This document shows, one piece after another, positions 1 to 10,405 of a stretch of DNA of 64,000 nt; within the stretch, counting starts at the first letter, position 1, and each line of letters starts with the position of its first letter. The notes beneath the pieces are model-generated. The model searched no databases and was not told where the DNA came from. It saw nothing but the letters and a program-made list of their open reading frames with translations. The translations under genes were made by a program, and so were the position numbers. The DNA comes from Viola odorata (lineage: Eukaryota; Streptophyta; Magnoliopsida; Malpighiales; Violaceae), in the NCBI GenBank assembly GCA_963691705.1, contig OY829537.1, positions 71,197,352-71,261,351 on the forward strand, in the 5' to 3' direction.

Positions 1-753
1 GATCGGTTCTCTAGCTTGGGAATGTCCCAAGACTTGATCAATTATCAACTTGGAGTCCCCTCGCATTATCAACCGTGGGGCTCCAGCTACCCGGTCGTTC
101 TCAGTTTTGGCGAAGAGATTCCTTCCTACTCTAAGCCCCGCCAATAACGCTTCATACTCTACTGCATTGTTGGACAGTGGTTGTAGGATTCTAATAGCGT
201 GCCGCACCTGGACATCGTGTGGCCCGACCATGTATATTCTAGCTCCTACCAGCTCCTGATTTTTGGCGCCATCTACATAGATGACCCATATGTCCGCTGA
301 GACCTCTGAGAGTGGGACCTTTGCATCACTTTCTTTCTTCTCTAGCGGCTCTGCCGCCTTGTCCCCAGTAAATGTGCACTCGGCTATGAAATCCGCCAAA
401 ACCTGAGCTTTTACGGATGGCCGAGCTTTGTACTGTAATCCATATTGCTCTAGCTCAATTGACCAGATCAACATCCTCCCCGAGGATTCTGGTTTCCTGA
501 AAATCCTTCTCAAAGGCTGGTCCGTGAGCACGATGAGCGGATGGGCCTGAAAATATCTGTCCATCTTTCGTGTGGACTGTATCAGGGCGAACGCCACCTT
601 CTCAAGGTGGGTGTACCGCACCTCGGCATCTTTTAACACATGACTGACGAAGAAGATGGGTCGGTGGGAGTAATTATCCTCCCGAACCAGAACAGCACTG
701 ACCACTTCGTCCGCGATGCCAAGAGACAAAAATAAAGTGTCGCCCGGCTCTGG
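1..753 (-). pseudogene. Tat retrotransposon RNase H domain, partial
   Basis: Continuation of the pol frame after the stop at 756-754. It is open to base 1 by hand translation of the minus strand. It starts with the RT-linked RNase H portion (DTLFLSLGIADE, HPLIVLTDQPLRRI) and passes into a second, archaeal-type RNase H module beginning near base 275 (WVIYVDGAKNQE, then NAVEYEALLAGL and RGDSKLIIDQVLG). This double arrangement is known in Tat/Ogre elements. The acidic residues of the second module (D in YVDGA, E in VEYEAL, D in RGDSKL) are present. Integrase would follow to the left of the window. Confidence 0.85.
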
Positions 754-1953
754 TCATGTTAGTACCAAGTTGGACGACAAGTAAGCTTTCAAACTCATGA
801 ACGCCTCCTCGCATTCTTGTGTCCACCCAAAAGGAGCTTTCTTGCATATAACTTTGAAGAACGGCAGGCACTTCTCGCCCTGCTTAGAGATGAACCGTCC
901 TAGAGCAATGACGCGTCCTGTCAATCTCTGTACCTCTTGAAGGGTTCGCGATGATACCATATCATGGATAGCCTTAATCTTTGACGGGTTCGGTTGGATG
1001 CCCTTTTGGCTTACCACATACCCGAGGAATTTTCTCGTCTGAAATGCGAACGCGCACTTGTGGGGGTTCAACTTTATCGGGTACTTCCTTAACGTATCAA
1101 ACACTTCCTGCAAATCGGCCAGATGGTCACTGAAACTTCTGCTCTTGACCAGTACATCGTCTACGTATGCTTCTACATTTCTCCCGATTTGCTTTTCAAA
1201 CACTCTGTTGGCCATACGCTGGAAGGTCACCCCTGCGTTCTTTAAGCCGAACGGCATTGCCGTGTAGCAATAAGTGGCCTTTGAGGTTATAAATGTTGTC
1301 TTTTCCTCATCCTCCTTGGCCATAGGAATTTGATGGTATCCAGAATTGGCGTCCAGGGAACTCAAATACGCGTACCCTGCCGCTTGATCGACCAACTGAT
1401 CAATCCGAGGGAGCGGATAGCAGTCCTTAGGGTAAGCGTCGTTCAAGTTCGTGAAATCAATACACATGCGCCAGTCTCCGTTGGGCTTGCGCACTAAGAC
1501 GGGGTTGGCCAGCCAAGTGGGATATTGAACTTCTCGGATGAATCCCGCATCTGACAATTTCGTTATCTCCTTATCAATCACCACCGCCTTTTCCGCGGAG
1601 AATGCTCGCCGCTTCTGTTGAACTGGCGTGGCGTGTGGGTCGACATTGAGTAGATGCTCAGCCACTTCCCTGGACACGCCAGGCATGTCCGCTGGTTTCC
1701 ACGCAAACTCTCCTTTGCACTTGTTCAACAGCCGAGCCAATTGTGCTCTCTCCTCAATGGTCAGCTTGTCGCTAGCCTGGAAGCTCGCCTTATCATTGCC
1801 TTGGACAGGGAGGGGTACCATCGCATCTACTGGCTGGGTTCGCCTTTCGTCCCTTTGCTCGTAGGGGTCCGCTGCCACACACACATATTGATCATAGCTT
1901 TTTTGAATCATGAACGAGTAGCACTCGACGGCTAGCTTTTGGTCGCCCTTGAT
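754..1953 (-). pseudogene. pol: Tat retrotransposon reverse transcriptase
   Basis: RNA-dependent DNA polymerase of the element on the minus strand, in the same frame as gag-pro. Visible RT motifs in order: WRMCIDFTNLN, LPRIDQLVDQAAG, LSSLDANSGYHQI, MPFGLKNAGVTFQRM and the catalytic box AYVDDVLVKS with both aspartates intact. The connection region follows with FLGYVVSQKGI and HKCAFAF. The first ATG is at 1911, but the reading frame is open back to the TAG at 1956, so this is part of a polyprotein rather than a separate gene. The frame ends at TGA 756-754, directly after VLT, and continues into RNase H beyond it; a CGA to TGA change explains this. The active site itself is undamaged. Confidence 0.9.
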
Positions 1954-4431
1954 CTATACTATCCCTTCCCACGAGGGGTATTTCATCCTGAGATGTTTCT
2001 GAGATACCGCGGCCCCAAAATGATTGAGGAATGGCCGCCCTAGAATGGCATTATACGGTAGGATGAGATCTACGACCAAGAACATCAATTCTTCTGATCG
2101 TTTCGACGCGTCTTCTCTGAAATACACAGGCAGCGCTGTGATTCCAATTACAGGTATAGGGATGCCGTCCACTCCAATAATTGGTTTCTTGCAGGGCGCC
2201 AGTTCGTTGGCAGGGTATTTCATGAGATTATATGCTTCCAACGAGAATAGATTTACCGCACTGCCATTATCAATGAGGGTCCTTCGCACCCCATGGCTCC
2301 CAATAACCGGTGTGACTACTAGCGCATCATTATGAGGGAAGATGACGCCCTTCTCATCCTCTTCCGAAAAAGATATTATCATCCTGTCCAGCGCATCAAT
2401 CGCTCCTTTTTTTGTCGGCTGGCCTTCCCGTTTTCGCTTCTCTCCTGTCAGGAGCATTGTTGGGGTAATCTCGTCCAGGAACGACGCACCACCAACAATA
2501 ATGTTGATGATGGGAATATCCTCATCATGCATCATCAGCAACTCTTTCCCCCTTGTGCCAGAAGTTCCGCCGCTCCTAGGGGGAGGAGGCAATTGATGGT
2601 CGCCTAGTGCTCCGCGCGGGGGGTCGCTCCTGGTTTCTTCTCTCATTCGAGTGGAAAACTCTCCAAGGTACCCTTCTTCCAACAGTCGCTTTATTGCCAA
2701 CTTTAACTCCCTGCATGCCTCTGTAGAATGCCCCTTAACCTTATGGAATTTACAAAAAACGTTTTCCCATCCTCCCATGACCACCCCTGGCTTCACAGGG
2801 GCGGGATAGCAAATCGGCAGGTTCCGCTGCTGAATGATGGCTAAGATTTCCGCTCGTGGGAGTGTAAGAGGAGGAAGGTCGGGATCGTATGTTTGACCCT
2901 TAGGGGGATCCGCCTGTCGCTGAACATTAAGACCGCCGCCCCTTCCTCTAGAGAAGTTACCCTTCTGGCGGCTCGACGCCTTGGGAATGTAATCTTTCCG
3001 CTGGGTGTACTCATCACCTGGACGGGTATCGTGGGTCATACTAGCTTGAGCCGCAGGAGCGGGAGGGGCGCTCTGGGGCGTATCTCGCATTCTGCTTCTA
3101 GACTCCTCCTCTTCCATTCTCGCATAATTGTGGGCCTTCAACCTTAACGCATCTAAGGTCATTGGGGGGTCCACCATCAACGTATCTCTCAGCTTCCCAT
3201 AACCACAATTCCGCTTCAAAGCTTCTATAGCAAAATCAATAGTGATACCGGGGGTCAACGACATTTCCGTATCAAAGCGACCCAGATAGCTATTCAAAGA
3301 CTCTTCTGGCTTTCTACATATATCAAACAAGGCTGCCGCGGATTTCCAAATAGGGATAGCTGGGCTGAAGCGGCTCTTAAACTTGGCCTCTAGTTGCTGG
3401 AAATTGTCAATTGATCGAGCGGGAAGCCCTTCAAACCAGAGGCGAGCCACTCCTGACAATGTCATGACGAATATCTGACACAACGCCGCGTCGCTGTGCG
3501 TCTGAAACTGAACGAAATCCTTCACCTTGTTGAGATGTGAAATGGGGTCTCTGGTGCCATCGTACGACTCCGTGGGGAGCTTCACACGTCGGCCGACCCT
3601 GTGGTGCCTTATACGGTGGGTGAAAGGATGACCAGCGGTGTCATCTAAGATCTCACGATCATGACGGGGAGGGGACGCGTCCAGGTGTCACCTATGCCCT
3701 CGAGGCTCCGAGGTGCGATGCTGCCGGAGAGACCGGCTGTGACTCCTAGGCGAACGGGATCGACGCCTCACACTGCCCGATCTCTCACTCCGCTCCATAG
3801 ATACCTCTCTTCTGCCGTCCCAACGCTCTCCGTATTCATCTAGCGGCCGCTCTACTTGAGAGACAGGAATCCGCGGTATGTAGTGCTCCTCCTGTCCTCC
3901 TGCCAGTTGCGCGAAGCCGAATGGCGTGCTTATCGCAGGTGAGGTCAGAGGGACACTCATCTGGCGTCGAGGCGAGACTGGTCGATCAGCGACGATAGAT
4001 GGAGTAAAAATAACTCGAGGAGGCACACCTGATGCCGCGGTACTAGAAGTGGGGCTTGCGGCCATCCCGATCAAATAATCCAAGTGGGCACGAAGAGCTA
4101 ACATCGAGCTTACCGAGGGGGTAGCGAGGTTATCCCTCCCAGAACTTACAAGTGGAGGGACGGAGTGACTGGATCCGCCCACGTAAGAAAATGGGGCGCT
4201 CATTGAGGAAGCAAGGGAACCCATTTGCAAAAATGGAGTACTCGTTTGGGAAAATGGGGTACCCGGTTGAGAAAACGATGTGCCAGCTGTCAGTCCGAAA
4301 AGAAAGTCTGTCTGCACAGAGGAGGTTTCAGGTAATGTGACATACGTACTGGACGAAGACATGGAAAAAAGTGTCCTACGCGCGTGACCGCCACGAGTAT
4401 GAGGGGACGTGGATTCTGAATCTGAAGCCAT
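1954..4431 (-). pseudogene. gag: Tat retrotransposon gag and protease region, one internal stop
   Basis: Gag packages the element RNA; the retropepsin-like protease matures the polyprotein. The frame opens at the ATG at 4431-4429, close to the LTR, with a low-complexity Ser/Pro/Arg-rich N-terminus of about 247 residues. A TGA at 3690-3688 interrupts it; the same frame continues without shift to 1954. The core Gag domain follows (KLPTESYDGTRDPISHL, LWFEGLPARSIDNFQQLEAKF). Next comes a CCHC-like knuckle (CKFHKVKGHSTEAC) and then a protease-like segment with IDNGSAVNLF, where the usual aspartate is kept but the following residue is Asn, and ILGRPFL near the end. A TAG at 1956-1954 separates it from the RT part in the same frame. 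Both stops could be single changes from CGA and CAG. Confidence 0.85.
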
Positions 4432-4500
4432 GATCCTTCGACTCTCAGAAAGAAAAAACAGAGCTTGGTTACTAAGGAAAACTCACTTAATCAACCAAAG

Positions 4501-4518
4501 CTCTCAATGAAAGCACCA
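4501..4518 (-). promoter_or_regulatory. Primer-binding-site-like tract of the Tat element
   Basis: On the minus strand TGGTGCTTTCATTGAGAG follows the LTR end after one base. The identical tract sits three bases after the 5' LTR of the unrelated-by-position element at 35383, so it is a conserved post-LTR motif in this lineage. It starts with TGG, as expected of a site that pairs with a tRNA 3' CCA end. I do not identify the tRNA. Confidence 0.65.
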
Positions 4519-4519
4519 T

Positions 4520-5060
4520 TGATAAGAGTCCGAGGGGTACTGAGCAGGATTAGCTTGATCTAGGGCGGTCGGGAACACTGTACTAGGGGCCTTCATCACC
4601 TGCAATGCACCAGAGGGGGTCTCCGGCGTAAACACTCCGATGCCAAAGTCAGTGTGAGTAGTAAAAGTGGTAGGGGTTCAGTACGCTATCTTAAGCTTAC
4701 CCTCTTGTCTGAAAAGGTGAGGGTATTTATAGACAAAGGGAAGAGTGTACCGACAAGGGTAGGAATAGTCCCTGGTAGATGTCGTTGGAGTGATATGTGT
4801 CGCTGGAGTGCCATAGAGTGACGTCACGCGGGATGACGTCATGCGGAGTGACATCAGGGATGACCTGGGATGGGATGCTGCCGTACGGATGTTGCATGAG
4901 AGCCCCCCCCCCCCCCCGGCTGATGTCGACCATCCCAGGGTTGGCTGCCAGGCTAGGGGCGGCAAGAACAGGGTCTCGTCTCCCGCGACAGGTACAGTAG
5001 GCTGTCCGGGTCACCCGTCGGGGTAGTCGAGATGCCGCTTCTGTGGTATCGATAGTTTCA
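4520..5060 (-). repeat. 5' LTR of the Tat element at the left edge
   Basis: On the minus strand the LTR ends in CTTATCA next to the primer-site tract and begins near TGAAACTATCG. A TATA-like TATAAATACCCTC (minus strand of about 4723-4735) fits the promoter. The segment is related to the LTR at 58300-58786: both contain a C-run followed by ggctgatgtcgaccatccca and the ctccggcgta block. The outer tip is uncertain by about 2 bases because the partner LTR is outside the window. Confidence 0.75.
4903..4917 (+). repeat. 15-base C homopolymer inside the Tat LTR
   Basis: Fifteen consecutive C bases are followed by ggctgatgtcgacc. The related LTR at 58629-58643 has C7-T-C7 at the same place, so the tract is a real LTR feature whose length varies. 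Confidence 0.9.
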
Positions 5061-5071
5061 CACTTCACCTC

Positions 5072-5334
5072 ATCCAAAGCCTTATTCCTTGCATTGGTTT
5101 AATGATGACGGTGAGGTAAGGGTCAAGGAACAAGTCTTGATTACTTTCAAGATGGGCGGATACGAAGATGAAAGGTTGTGTGATGTGGTCCCAATGGATG
5201 CAAGTCACCTACTATTAGGCCGGCCATGGCAGTTTGATCGCCATGTGATGCATGACGGCCACACCAATCGGATACGTTTGACTCACCATAGTAAAAAGTA
5301 CAACATCCCACCTCTTTCACCTGCACAAGTCTGA
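5072..5334 (+). pseudogene. Gypsy protease/linker fragment
   Basis: The frame SLHWFNDDGEVRVKEQVL, then LCDVVPMDASHLLLGRPWQFDR, is the C-terminal half of a gypsy aspartic protease. LLLGRPW is the conserved flap-to-end segment. The catalytic aspartate would lie upstream, beyond the Tat insertion point at about 5062. The frame ends with a TGA at 5332-5334. A Lys/Ser-rich linker (5350-5541) separates it from RT. Confidence 0.75.
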
Positions 5335-5565
5335 GAGGACCAAAAACAAATGGAAAAAGCAAGTGCGGAGTTCCATTTGTTGAGAAAAATAAGAGAGAAG
5401 AGTGGAGTGAAAAATATGAGCAAAGAGTTGAGTACATGCCATGAAAAGAGCAAGCATGGCAAGTCAAGTAGGAGCGACCGAGAGAAGAAGGTAAGCATAC
5501 CGAAAAACACACGCCATGACAAAAGTAAGCATGGTAGATAGGGTGAGCCTAAACACTTAAGTGTA

Positions 5566-6608
5566 TTGGCGAGGGGTAAGGATGTGAGACATGCATTGTT
5601 TACTAACAAGGTCTGTCTTGTACTCCGGTATAAGGCACACTATCTGTTGGTTACTGATAACCCCCTTTCTTCCCTGCCAAGTCCAATTGTTTCCCTTTTG
5701 CAGGAATATGGTGATATTTTTCTAGAAGAAATGCCGACAGGCCTCCCTCCCATCCGCGATATTGAGCATAAGATAGACTTGATTCTTGGTGCGACCCTTC
5801 CCGACCGGCCAACCTACCGGTGTAATCCCGAAGAGACCAAAGAGCTTCAAAAGCAAGTTGAAGAATTGTTAAGTAAGGGATTCATACAGAAAAGCATGTC
5901 CCCTTGCGCTGTAACAGTCTTACTCGTGCCCAAGAAAGATGGCTCCTGGCGGATGTGTGTTGACTGTCGGGCTGTCAACAAGATAACGTTAAGGTACCGA
6001 CACCCGATGCCCCTCCTACACGACATGCTTGATAAGCTAAGCGGTAGCCGTGTGTACTCTAAGATATATCTCATGAGCGGCTACCACCAAATCTGAATAT
6101 TTGAAGGAGACGAATGGAAGACCGCCTTCAAATGAAATATTGTTTGTATGAATGGTTGGTAATGCCATTCGGCCTTTCCAATGCTCTGAGTACATTTATG
6201 CGGTTGATGAACTATGTGTTAAGGGACTTTATTAGAAAATATGTTGTTGTATATTTTGACAATATACTTGTGTATAGTCCTTCTCTAGATGTACATGTTT
6301 TCCAATTAAGAACAATTCTTGACACTTTGCGCACATACAAGTTATATGCTAAACTTGTTAAGTGTGAATTTTGCTTAGACCTCGTTCATTTTCTTGGTTT
6401 TATAGTAAGCACCGAAGAAGTGCAAGTCGACAATGAGAAGGTAAAAGCCATTCAAGAATGGCCTAACCCCAGGAATGCTAGTGAGGTGCGATCCTTCCAC
6501 GGATTGGCAAGTTTCTACCGTCGGTTTGTTCCTAACTTCTCCATCATCGTCACACCACTATATGAACTTACCAAGAAGAATGTGACGTTTGAGTGGGGAG
6601 ACCGATAG
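5566..6608 (+). pseudogene. Gypsy reverse transcriptase, frameshifted, catalytic Asp lost
   Basis: RT motifs in order: [63 protein letters not shown], and [16 protein letters not shown] at 6094-6096 follows GYHQI, where an Arg codon CGA is expected in the family. A further one-base frame change lies near 6130, since the continuing RT is read in another frame from 6114. In the catalytic box the second aspartate is Asn (YFDN instead of YxDD), compatible with one G-to-A change. The domain would therefore be inactive even if the frame were continuous. Confidence 0.9.
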
Positions 6609-7060
6609 GTAGTGGCCTACTAGAAATTGAAGGAAAGACTCATGAGTGCGCCGGTACTATCCCTTCCTAACTTCACCAAAGCTTTTGAGTTGGAAAGTGA
6701 CGCGAGTGGTATCGACATCAGCGTCGTGTTAACACAAGAAGGCTGACTGATTGCTTACTTCAGTGAGAAGCTAAGTGGCACCCAACTCAACTACTCCACG
6801 TATGACAGAGAGTTGTATGCCTTGGTAAGGTCCCTTATGGTTTGGGAGCACTACCTTCTACCGGCTCAATTCATCATCCACACCAACCACTTGTCTTTGA
6901 AGTTCCTTCGAGGGTAAGCCAAGTTGAACAAACGGCACACAAAGTGGATGGATTTCATAGAGGCTTTTCCATACACAATCAAGTATAAGCAAGGTAAAGA
7001 GAACATTATCACCGATGCCATATCCCGATGGTATGCTCTCTTAAATTCCCTTGATGCGCA
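6609..7060 (+). pseudogene. Gypsy RNase H domain with stops and a mutated active-site Asp
   Basis: Hand translation gives [20 protein letters not shown], a stop, then [21 protein letters not shown] and [20 protein letters not shown] and YDREL keep two catalytic acids. The third site is HTNHLSL where HTDHxSL is usual, a G-to-A type change. The tail [21 protein letters not shown] is the standard end of this domain. In-frame stops lie at 6606-6608 and near 6744, among others. Confidence 0.85.
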
Positions 7061-7149
7061 ATTTTTTAGGTTCTCTCACTTGATTGCGTTATATGACAAT
7101 GATGAGGACTTTCGTGAGATTTATGTTGCATGCGCACGCACACCTCACA

Positions 7150-8330
7150 TGCACTTCTTCTGACATGATAATTTTCTGTTTAAGCATGGTAGACTGTGCA
7201 TTCCTCACTCTAGCATCCGGGAATTGCTTATTTTGGAAGCACATTGTGGGGCTTTGAGTGGACATTTTGGAATTGCCAAAACCTTGCATGCTCTTAAGTC
7301 ACATTTCTTTTGGCCGAAAATGAAAATTGATGTGACCACTATTGTTAACCGATGCATTGTATGCAAAAAGGCCAAGTCTACCTCTAAACATCATGGTAAT
7401 TACATGCCCCTACCGATTGCTCAACAACCATGGGTAGATTTATCCATGAATTTTGTGTTAGGATTGCCTAGGTCTCGATACGGTAACGATTCTATTTTTG
7501 TTGTGGTAGACCATTTTCAAAGATGGCACATTTCATTCCTTGTGCCAAAATTCACGATGCCATACACATTGCGCACTTATTTTTTCAACATATCCTGCGT
7601 CTCCATGGCATGCCCCAAAGCATTGTCAGTGATATTTCTAAGTCACTTTTGCAGAACTTATGGGCGAAGTTAGGAACTAAAATTCTATTCTCCACCACTT
7701 GTCATCCACAAACGGATGGGCAAATGGAGGTGGTAAATAGGACGTTAGGATCCTTACTGTGGGTAATGATTGCCAAGCATGGGGTAAAATGGGAAGATTG
7801 TCTTGCTTTTGCTGAGTTTGCTTATAATAATGCCTATCATACTTCCATTGGGGTTTGTCCTTTTGAGGCGGCATACGGCTTAAAACCGTTAACCCCTCTT
7901 GACCTCTTACCGTTACCCGAAAACTCCTTTAAGTGTGTTGATAGTAGTGCCAAGGCAGTTTAAGTCAAGAAACTCCATGAGAAAGTCTGGAAGAATACTG
8001 AGAACATGAATAAGTGCAAGACAACCAGGCGCAATAAGGGCAAAACACCTACTTCCTTTGAACCCAGACAATGGGTTTGGCTCCGTTGGCGAAAGGATCA
8101 TTTTCCTCACCACCGATAAGGCAAAATGAGTCCAAGAGACGATGACCCATTTCAAGTCCTCCACCGCATCAATGACAATGCCTATGTCATTGACTTGCCA
8201 AGTGAGTATGGCTCTATTAGCCATTCTTTCAACATTAATGACTTGTCTCTTTTCCATGTAGATCACGAGCAACCGGAGGATACAGATCCTAAATGGCCGG
8301 AGGATACGAATTCGAGGACGAATCCTTCCG
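7150..8330 (+). pseudogene. Gypsy integrase with frameshifts
   Basis: The zinc-binding part is visible (HCGALSGHFGIAKTLH followed by NRCIVCKKAK, an HHCC arrangement). The catalytic core follows with WVDLSMNFVLGLPRSR, then after a frame change near 7525 QSIVSDISKS and HPQTDGQMEVVNRTLG; D, D and E positions are all present. The C-terminal part (FEPRQWVWLRWRKDHFP, then DDPFQVLHRINDNAYVIDLP and FNINDLSLFHV) lies in another frame again, after a stop at 7960-7962. No chromodomain was recognised. The reading frame from 8126 continues through the polypurine tract to 8780 with a GPITRSQTRKL motif common at gypsy polyprotein ends. Confidence 0.85.
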
Positions 8331-8338
8331 AAGGGGGA
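8330..8338 (+). promoter_or_regulatory. Polypurine tract next to a probable 3' LTR
   Basis: GAAGGGGGA is directly followed by TGTGATGATGTGATC. A purine run abutting a TG start is the expected junction for plus-strand priming and the 3' LTR. The pol-like frame reads through it. Confidence 0.55.
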
Positions 8339-9098
8339 TGTGATGATGTGATCACGGATGCTCCAACCTTAGATCCTCCACCGACAGGACCGATAACACG
8401 AAGCCAGACAAGGAAGTTAGCCCTTTGGTTCACGCATGAAATAGGCAAGGACCAACCAAATGTTGAGAATCGAGTCTTAACGGTGCTCGTGCACCATACC
8501 GGGAATGATAGATTTTCCACAAACCTATCGGGAAATCCATCGCAAGCCAACGCCAAGGCTTTGATGCAAGATACCGGATCAGGGCGTCTATCGGAAGACC
8601 TAACGAGAAATATTATCACAATGTTACCGGAAGACGTGCCGAGGACCACACACGAGCACATCAGGAGTGCCAAGTTCCCTTACAGAGATCGAAGGGCAAA
8701 ACTTCAAGGAGGATACCAAATTTTTTATCAGCAACCGGTAACCTTCAAGGAGGATACCGGGAGTAAATCTTGCCGAAGTTAACGACATGCTGCCAAGGCC
8801 CTAGCGGCATACCACCAAGCGTTGTCCAAAGATGCCACCTCATCCTTATTTTGTGTACTAGTATAAATAACACTCTAGACATTCCATAATGTGTTCGTTA
8901 TCCTTTCCAGTTTAGATCGAATGAATTCATCAATGAACTGAATCGAACTACTAAACTCATTCTTGTTAAACCCAAACTATCGATCAAGGAATGTCACTTG
9001 AATAAGTCCCTAGATCGTTGGTTGGATCACAAAGGTTCGACTTAAATACCAACTTTTTTGGACGAACGACTAACTTTCAAATTAAGCACTTACACTTA
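8339..9098 (+). repeat. Probable 3' LTR of the decayed gypsy element, split by Harbinger
   Basis: It starts with TGTGATG after the polypurine tract and has a TATA-like TATAAATA at 8862-8869, about 520 bases in, as expected of a U3 promoter. A short direct repeat (cttcaaggaggatacc, at about 8702 and 8743) lies inside. The Harbinger element inserted at 9098/9099, and sequence after 15191 should be the remainder. I could not compare it with a 5' LTR. Confidence 0.5.
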
Positions 9099-9116
9099 GT
9101 GGCCGTTTGGCATTCA
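9099..9116 (+). repeat. Left terminal inverted repeat of Harbinger
   Basis: GTGGCCGTTTGGCATTC follows TTA at 9096-9098. The core GTTTGGC is shared with the right end. Confidence 0.8.
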
Positions 9117-9357
9117 TGTTTTGCCACAAAAACATGGTTCAGTGGCTGAAATGTGCTATAAAGGTGTTTGGTTATCTTCATCTGCAATGGGCTTCTTGAG
9201 AAGCCCATTTCCTGAATCAAAGAAATGAGCCAATCTTCCACTGGAGCAAATTGAGCCAGCAGCCAATGCCCATTTCTCACTGGACACGGGAAGGACATTT
9301 TCATTCTTTTTGGACAAAAATATTTGTCAAAGTTCGCGTTATTTTCCAAAAAACCAG

Positions 9358-9366
9358 GTATAAAAA
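9358..9366 (+). promoter_or_regulatory. TATA box for Harbinger ORF1 transcript
   Basis: GGTATAAAAACTC precedes a pyrimidine-rich leader (ctcccttcttctcac). The leader exon ends at a splice donor AA|GTAAG at 9561/9562 that fits the acceptor at 11019. Confidence 0.55.
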
Positions 9367-9479
9367 CTCTCCCTTCTTCTCACCTTGCTCGTCCGCATCG
9401 TCCTCTCCTCTCATCTCATCCATCTCTAAAAAAATCAAAACCCTAAGTTGGATCGGCGCCGCTCTCTTTCTCATCCGCA

Positions 9480-9552
9480 GTCGTCGCAATCGTCGCCGCT
9501 CCTCTGCAATCGTCATCGTCGCCGCTCCTCTGCAATCGTCATCGTCGCCGCT
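9480..9552 (+). repeat. Short tandem repeat in the Harbinger leader exon
   Basis: About three copies of a 24-base unit (cgtcgccgctcctctgcaat plus four more bases) lie just before the probable splice donor. The region is GC-rich against an AT-rich background, as in many plant 5' leaders. Confidence 0.75.
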
Positions 9553-10020
9553 CACCATCAAGTAAGAATTTATTTCAAATTTTGGATGCATTTCATGACT
9601 TTTTTATGCTTTTCTCCCCTTTTTCCTCGTTTGTAAGACTGGAAGTGACTGTGTGCTTATGTGATGTGTCTTTCTGTTTGTGGGTCTCTATATTTTATGT
9701 TGGTAGAGTGATCTCTTCTTTGACTATGGGCTTTGCTAGTAGGGTGTGCCATTGATTGCTGTCTTCTGTTTAATTTCTCTGTATGAGACTCTAATTTGAC
9801 ACCTCTTAGCAGATGTAAATTGATACCTCATGCAGTTGGTTTGTCTCTTTTAAATGTGAAAGTATCAATACTCCAATCCAGAGGAAAAGACAATAACTGG
9901 ATGTGCATCATAAGAGAAAAAGAGATGTAAATTGTTTGGTTATTTTGAGAGCATAATTCAATTTTATTGGTTATTTCCCCTTTCAGTATATAACTCCATC
10001 ATACAAAATTTAATTTAATA

Positions 10021-10405
10021 GCTACGGGGTGATTAGTTTGAGCAGATGCTTGCGTAGTTGTTTTGTTTTTGCTGCTGTAGTGTGTTGTGTTTCCTTTCTA
10101 CCTTGTTGCGTCTGTACTGAGATGTGTGTGTTCTGTTTTGCTGGGTTTCACTGCATCTCCTGGGATGTGTTTGAATGTTGGTCTGTTATTTGGTTAGCAG
10201 ATCCTTTCTGTCTTGTTGCTGCTGTAGTGGCTTGCGGGTGTGTTGGTATGTTGTTTGGTTAGCAGCTCCATTCTGCCTGTTGCATTTGTAGCGGGATGTG
10301 TGTGTTCTGGTCTGCTGTTTTTCACGGCAGCTCCTTTCCTATATCTGTCATGTTCTTCATGACCCTTCTTTCTTTAATTAATTTTCAGCTTATCAAAAAA
10401 AAAAA
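10021..10405 (+). mobile_element. LINE 3' tail inserted in the Harbinger leader intron
   Basis: A T- and G-rich stretch with diverged internal repeats (gctgctgtagtg, cagctcctttc) ends in catgttcttcatgaccc and a run of 13 A bases. The same catgNNcttcatgac-type motif and poly-A ending occur in the LINE remnant that ends at 15852 and, on the minus strand, near 17652. It lies between the probable donor at 9562 and acceptor at 11019. The left border and a target duplication are not clear. Confidence 0.55.

Larger units (their letters stand above)
1..5060 (-). mobile_element. Tat-lineage Ty3/gypsy LTR retrotransposon, 5' part (runs off left edge)
   Basis: Read on the minus strand the order is LTR (about 5060-4520), a primer-site-like tract (4518-4501), a short leader, then gag, protease, reverse transcriptase and RNase H in one continuous frame down to base 1. 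This order and the RT wording (IDFTNLNDAYPKD, PFGLKNAGVTFQRMAN) are typical of the Tat branch of Ty3/gypsy. Integrase and the 3' LTR lie outside the window. The right border falls inside the coding sequence of another gypsy element starting at 5063, so this copy inserted into that one. Three in-frame stops show it is dead. The exact LTR tip could be 5060 or 5062. Confidence 0.9.
5063..9098 (+). mobile_element. Decayed Ty3/gypsy element (protease to integrase and start of 3' LTR), plus strand
   Basis: Protease-RT-RNase H-integrase order on the plus strand marks Ty3/gypsy. The wording (LLLGRPWQFDRH, GLPPIRDIEHKIDL, YNNAYHTSIGVCPFEAAYG) is close to plant chromovirus-type elements rather than Tat. 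The left part is missing because the Tat LTR at 4520-5060 begins in its protease region: the frame reads HPKPYSLHWFNDDGE from about 5072. Multiple stops and frameshifts occur throughout. The element probably continues on the far side of the Harbinger transposon, after 15191, as the rest of its 3' LTR. Lineage assignment within the non-Tat gypsy group is uncertain. Confidence 0.85.
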
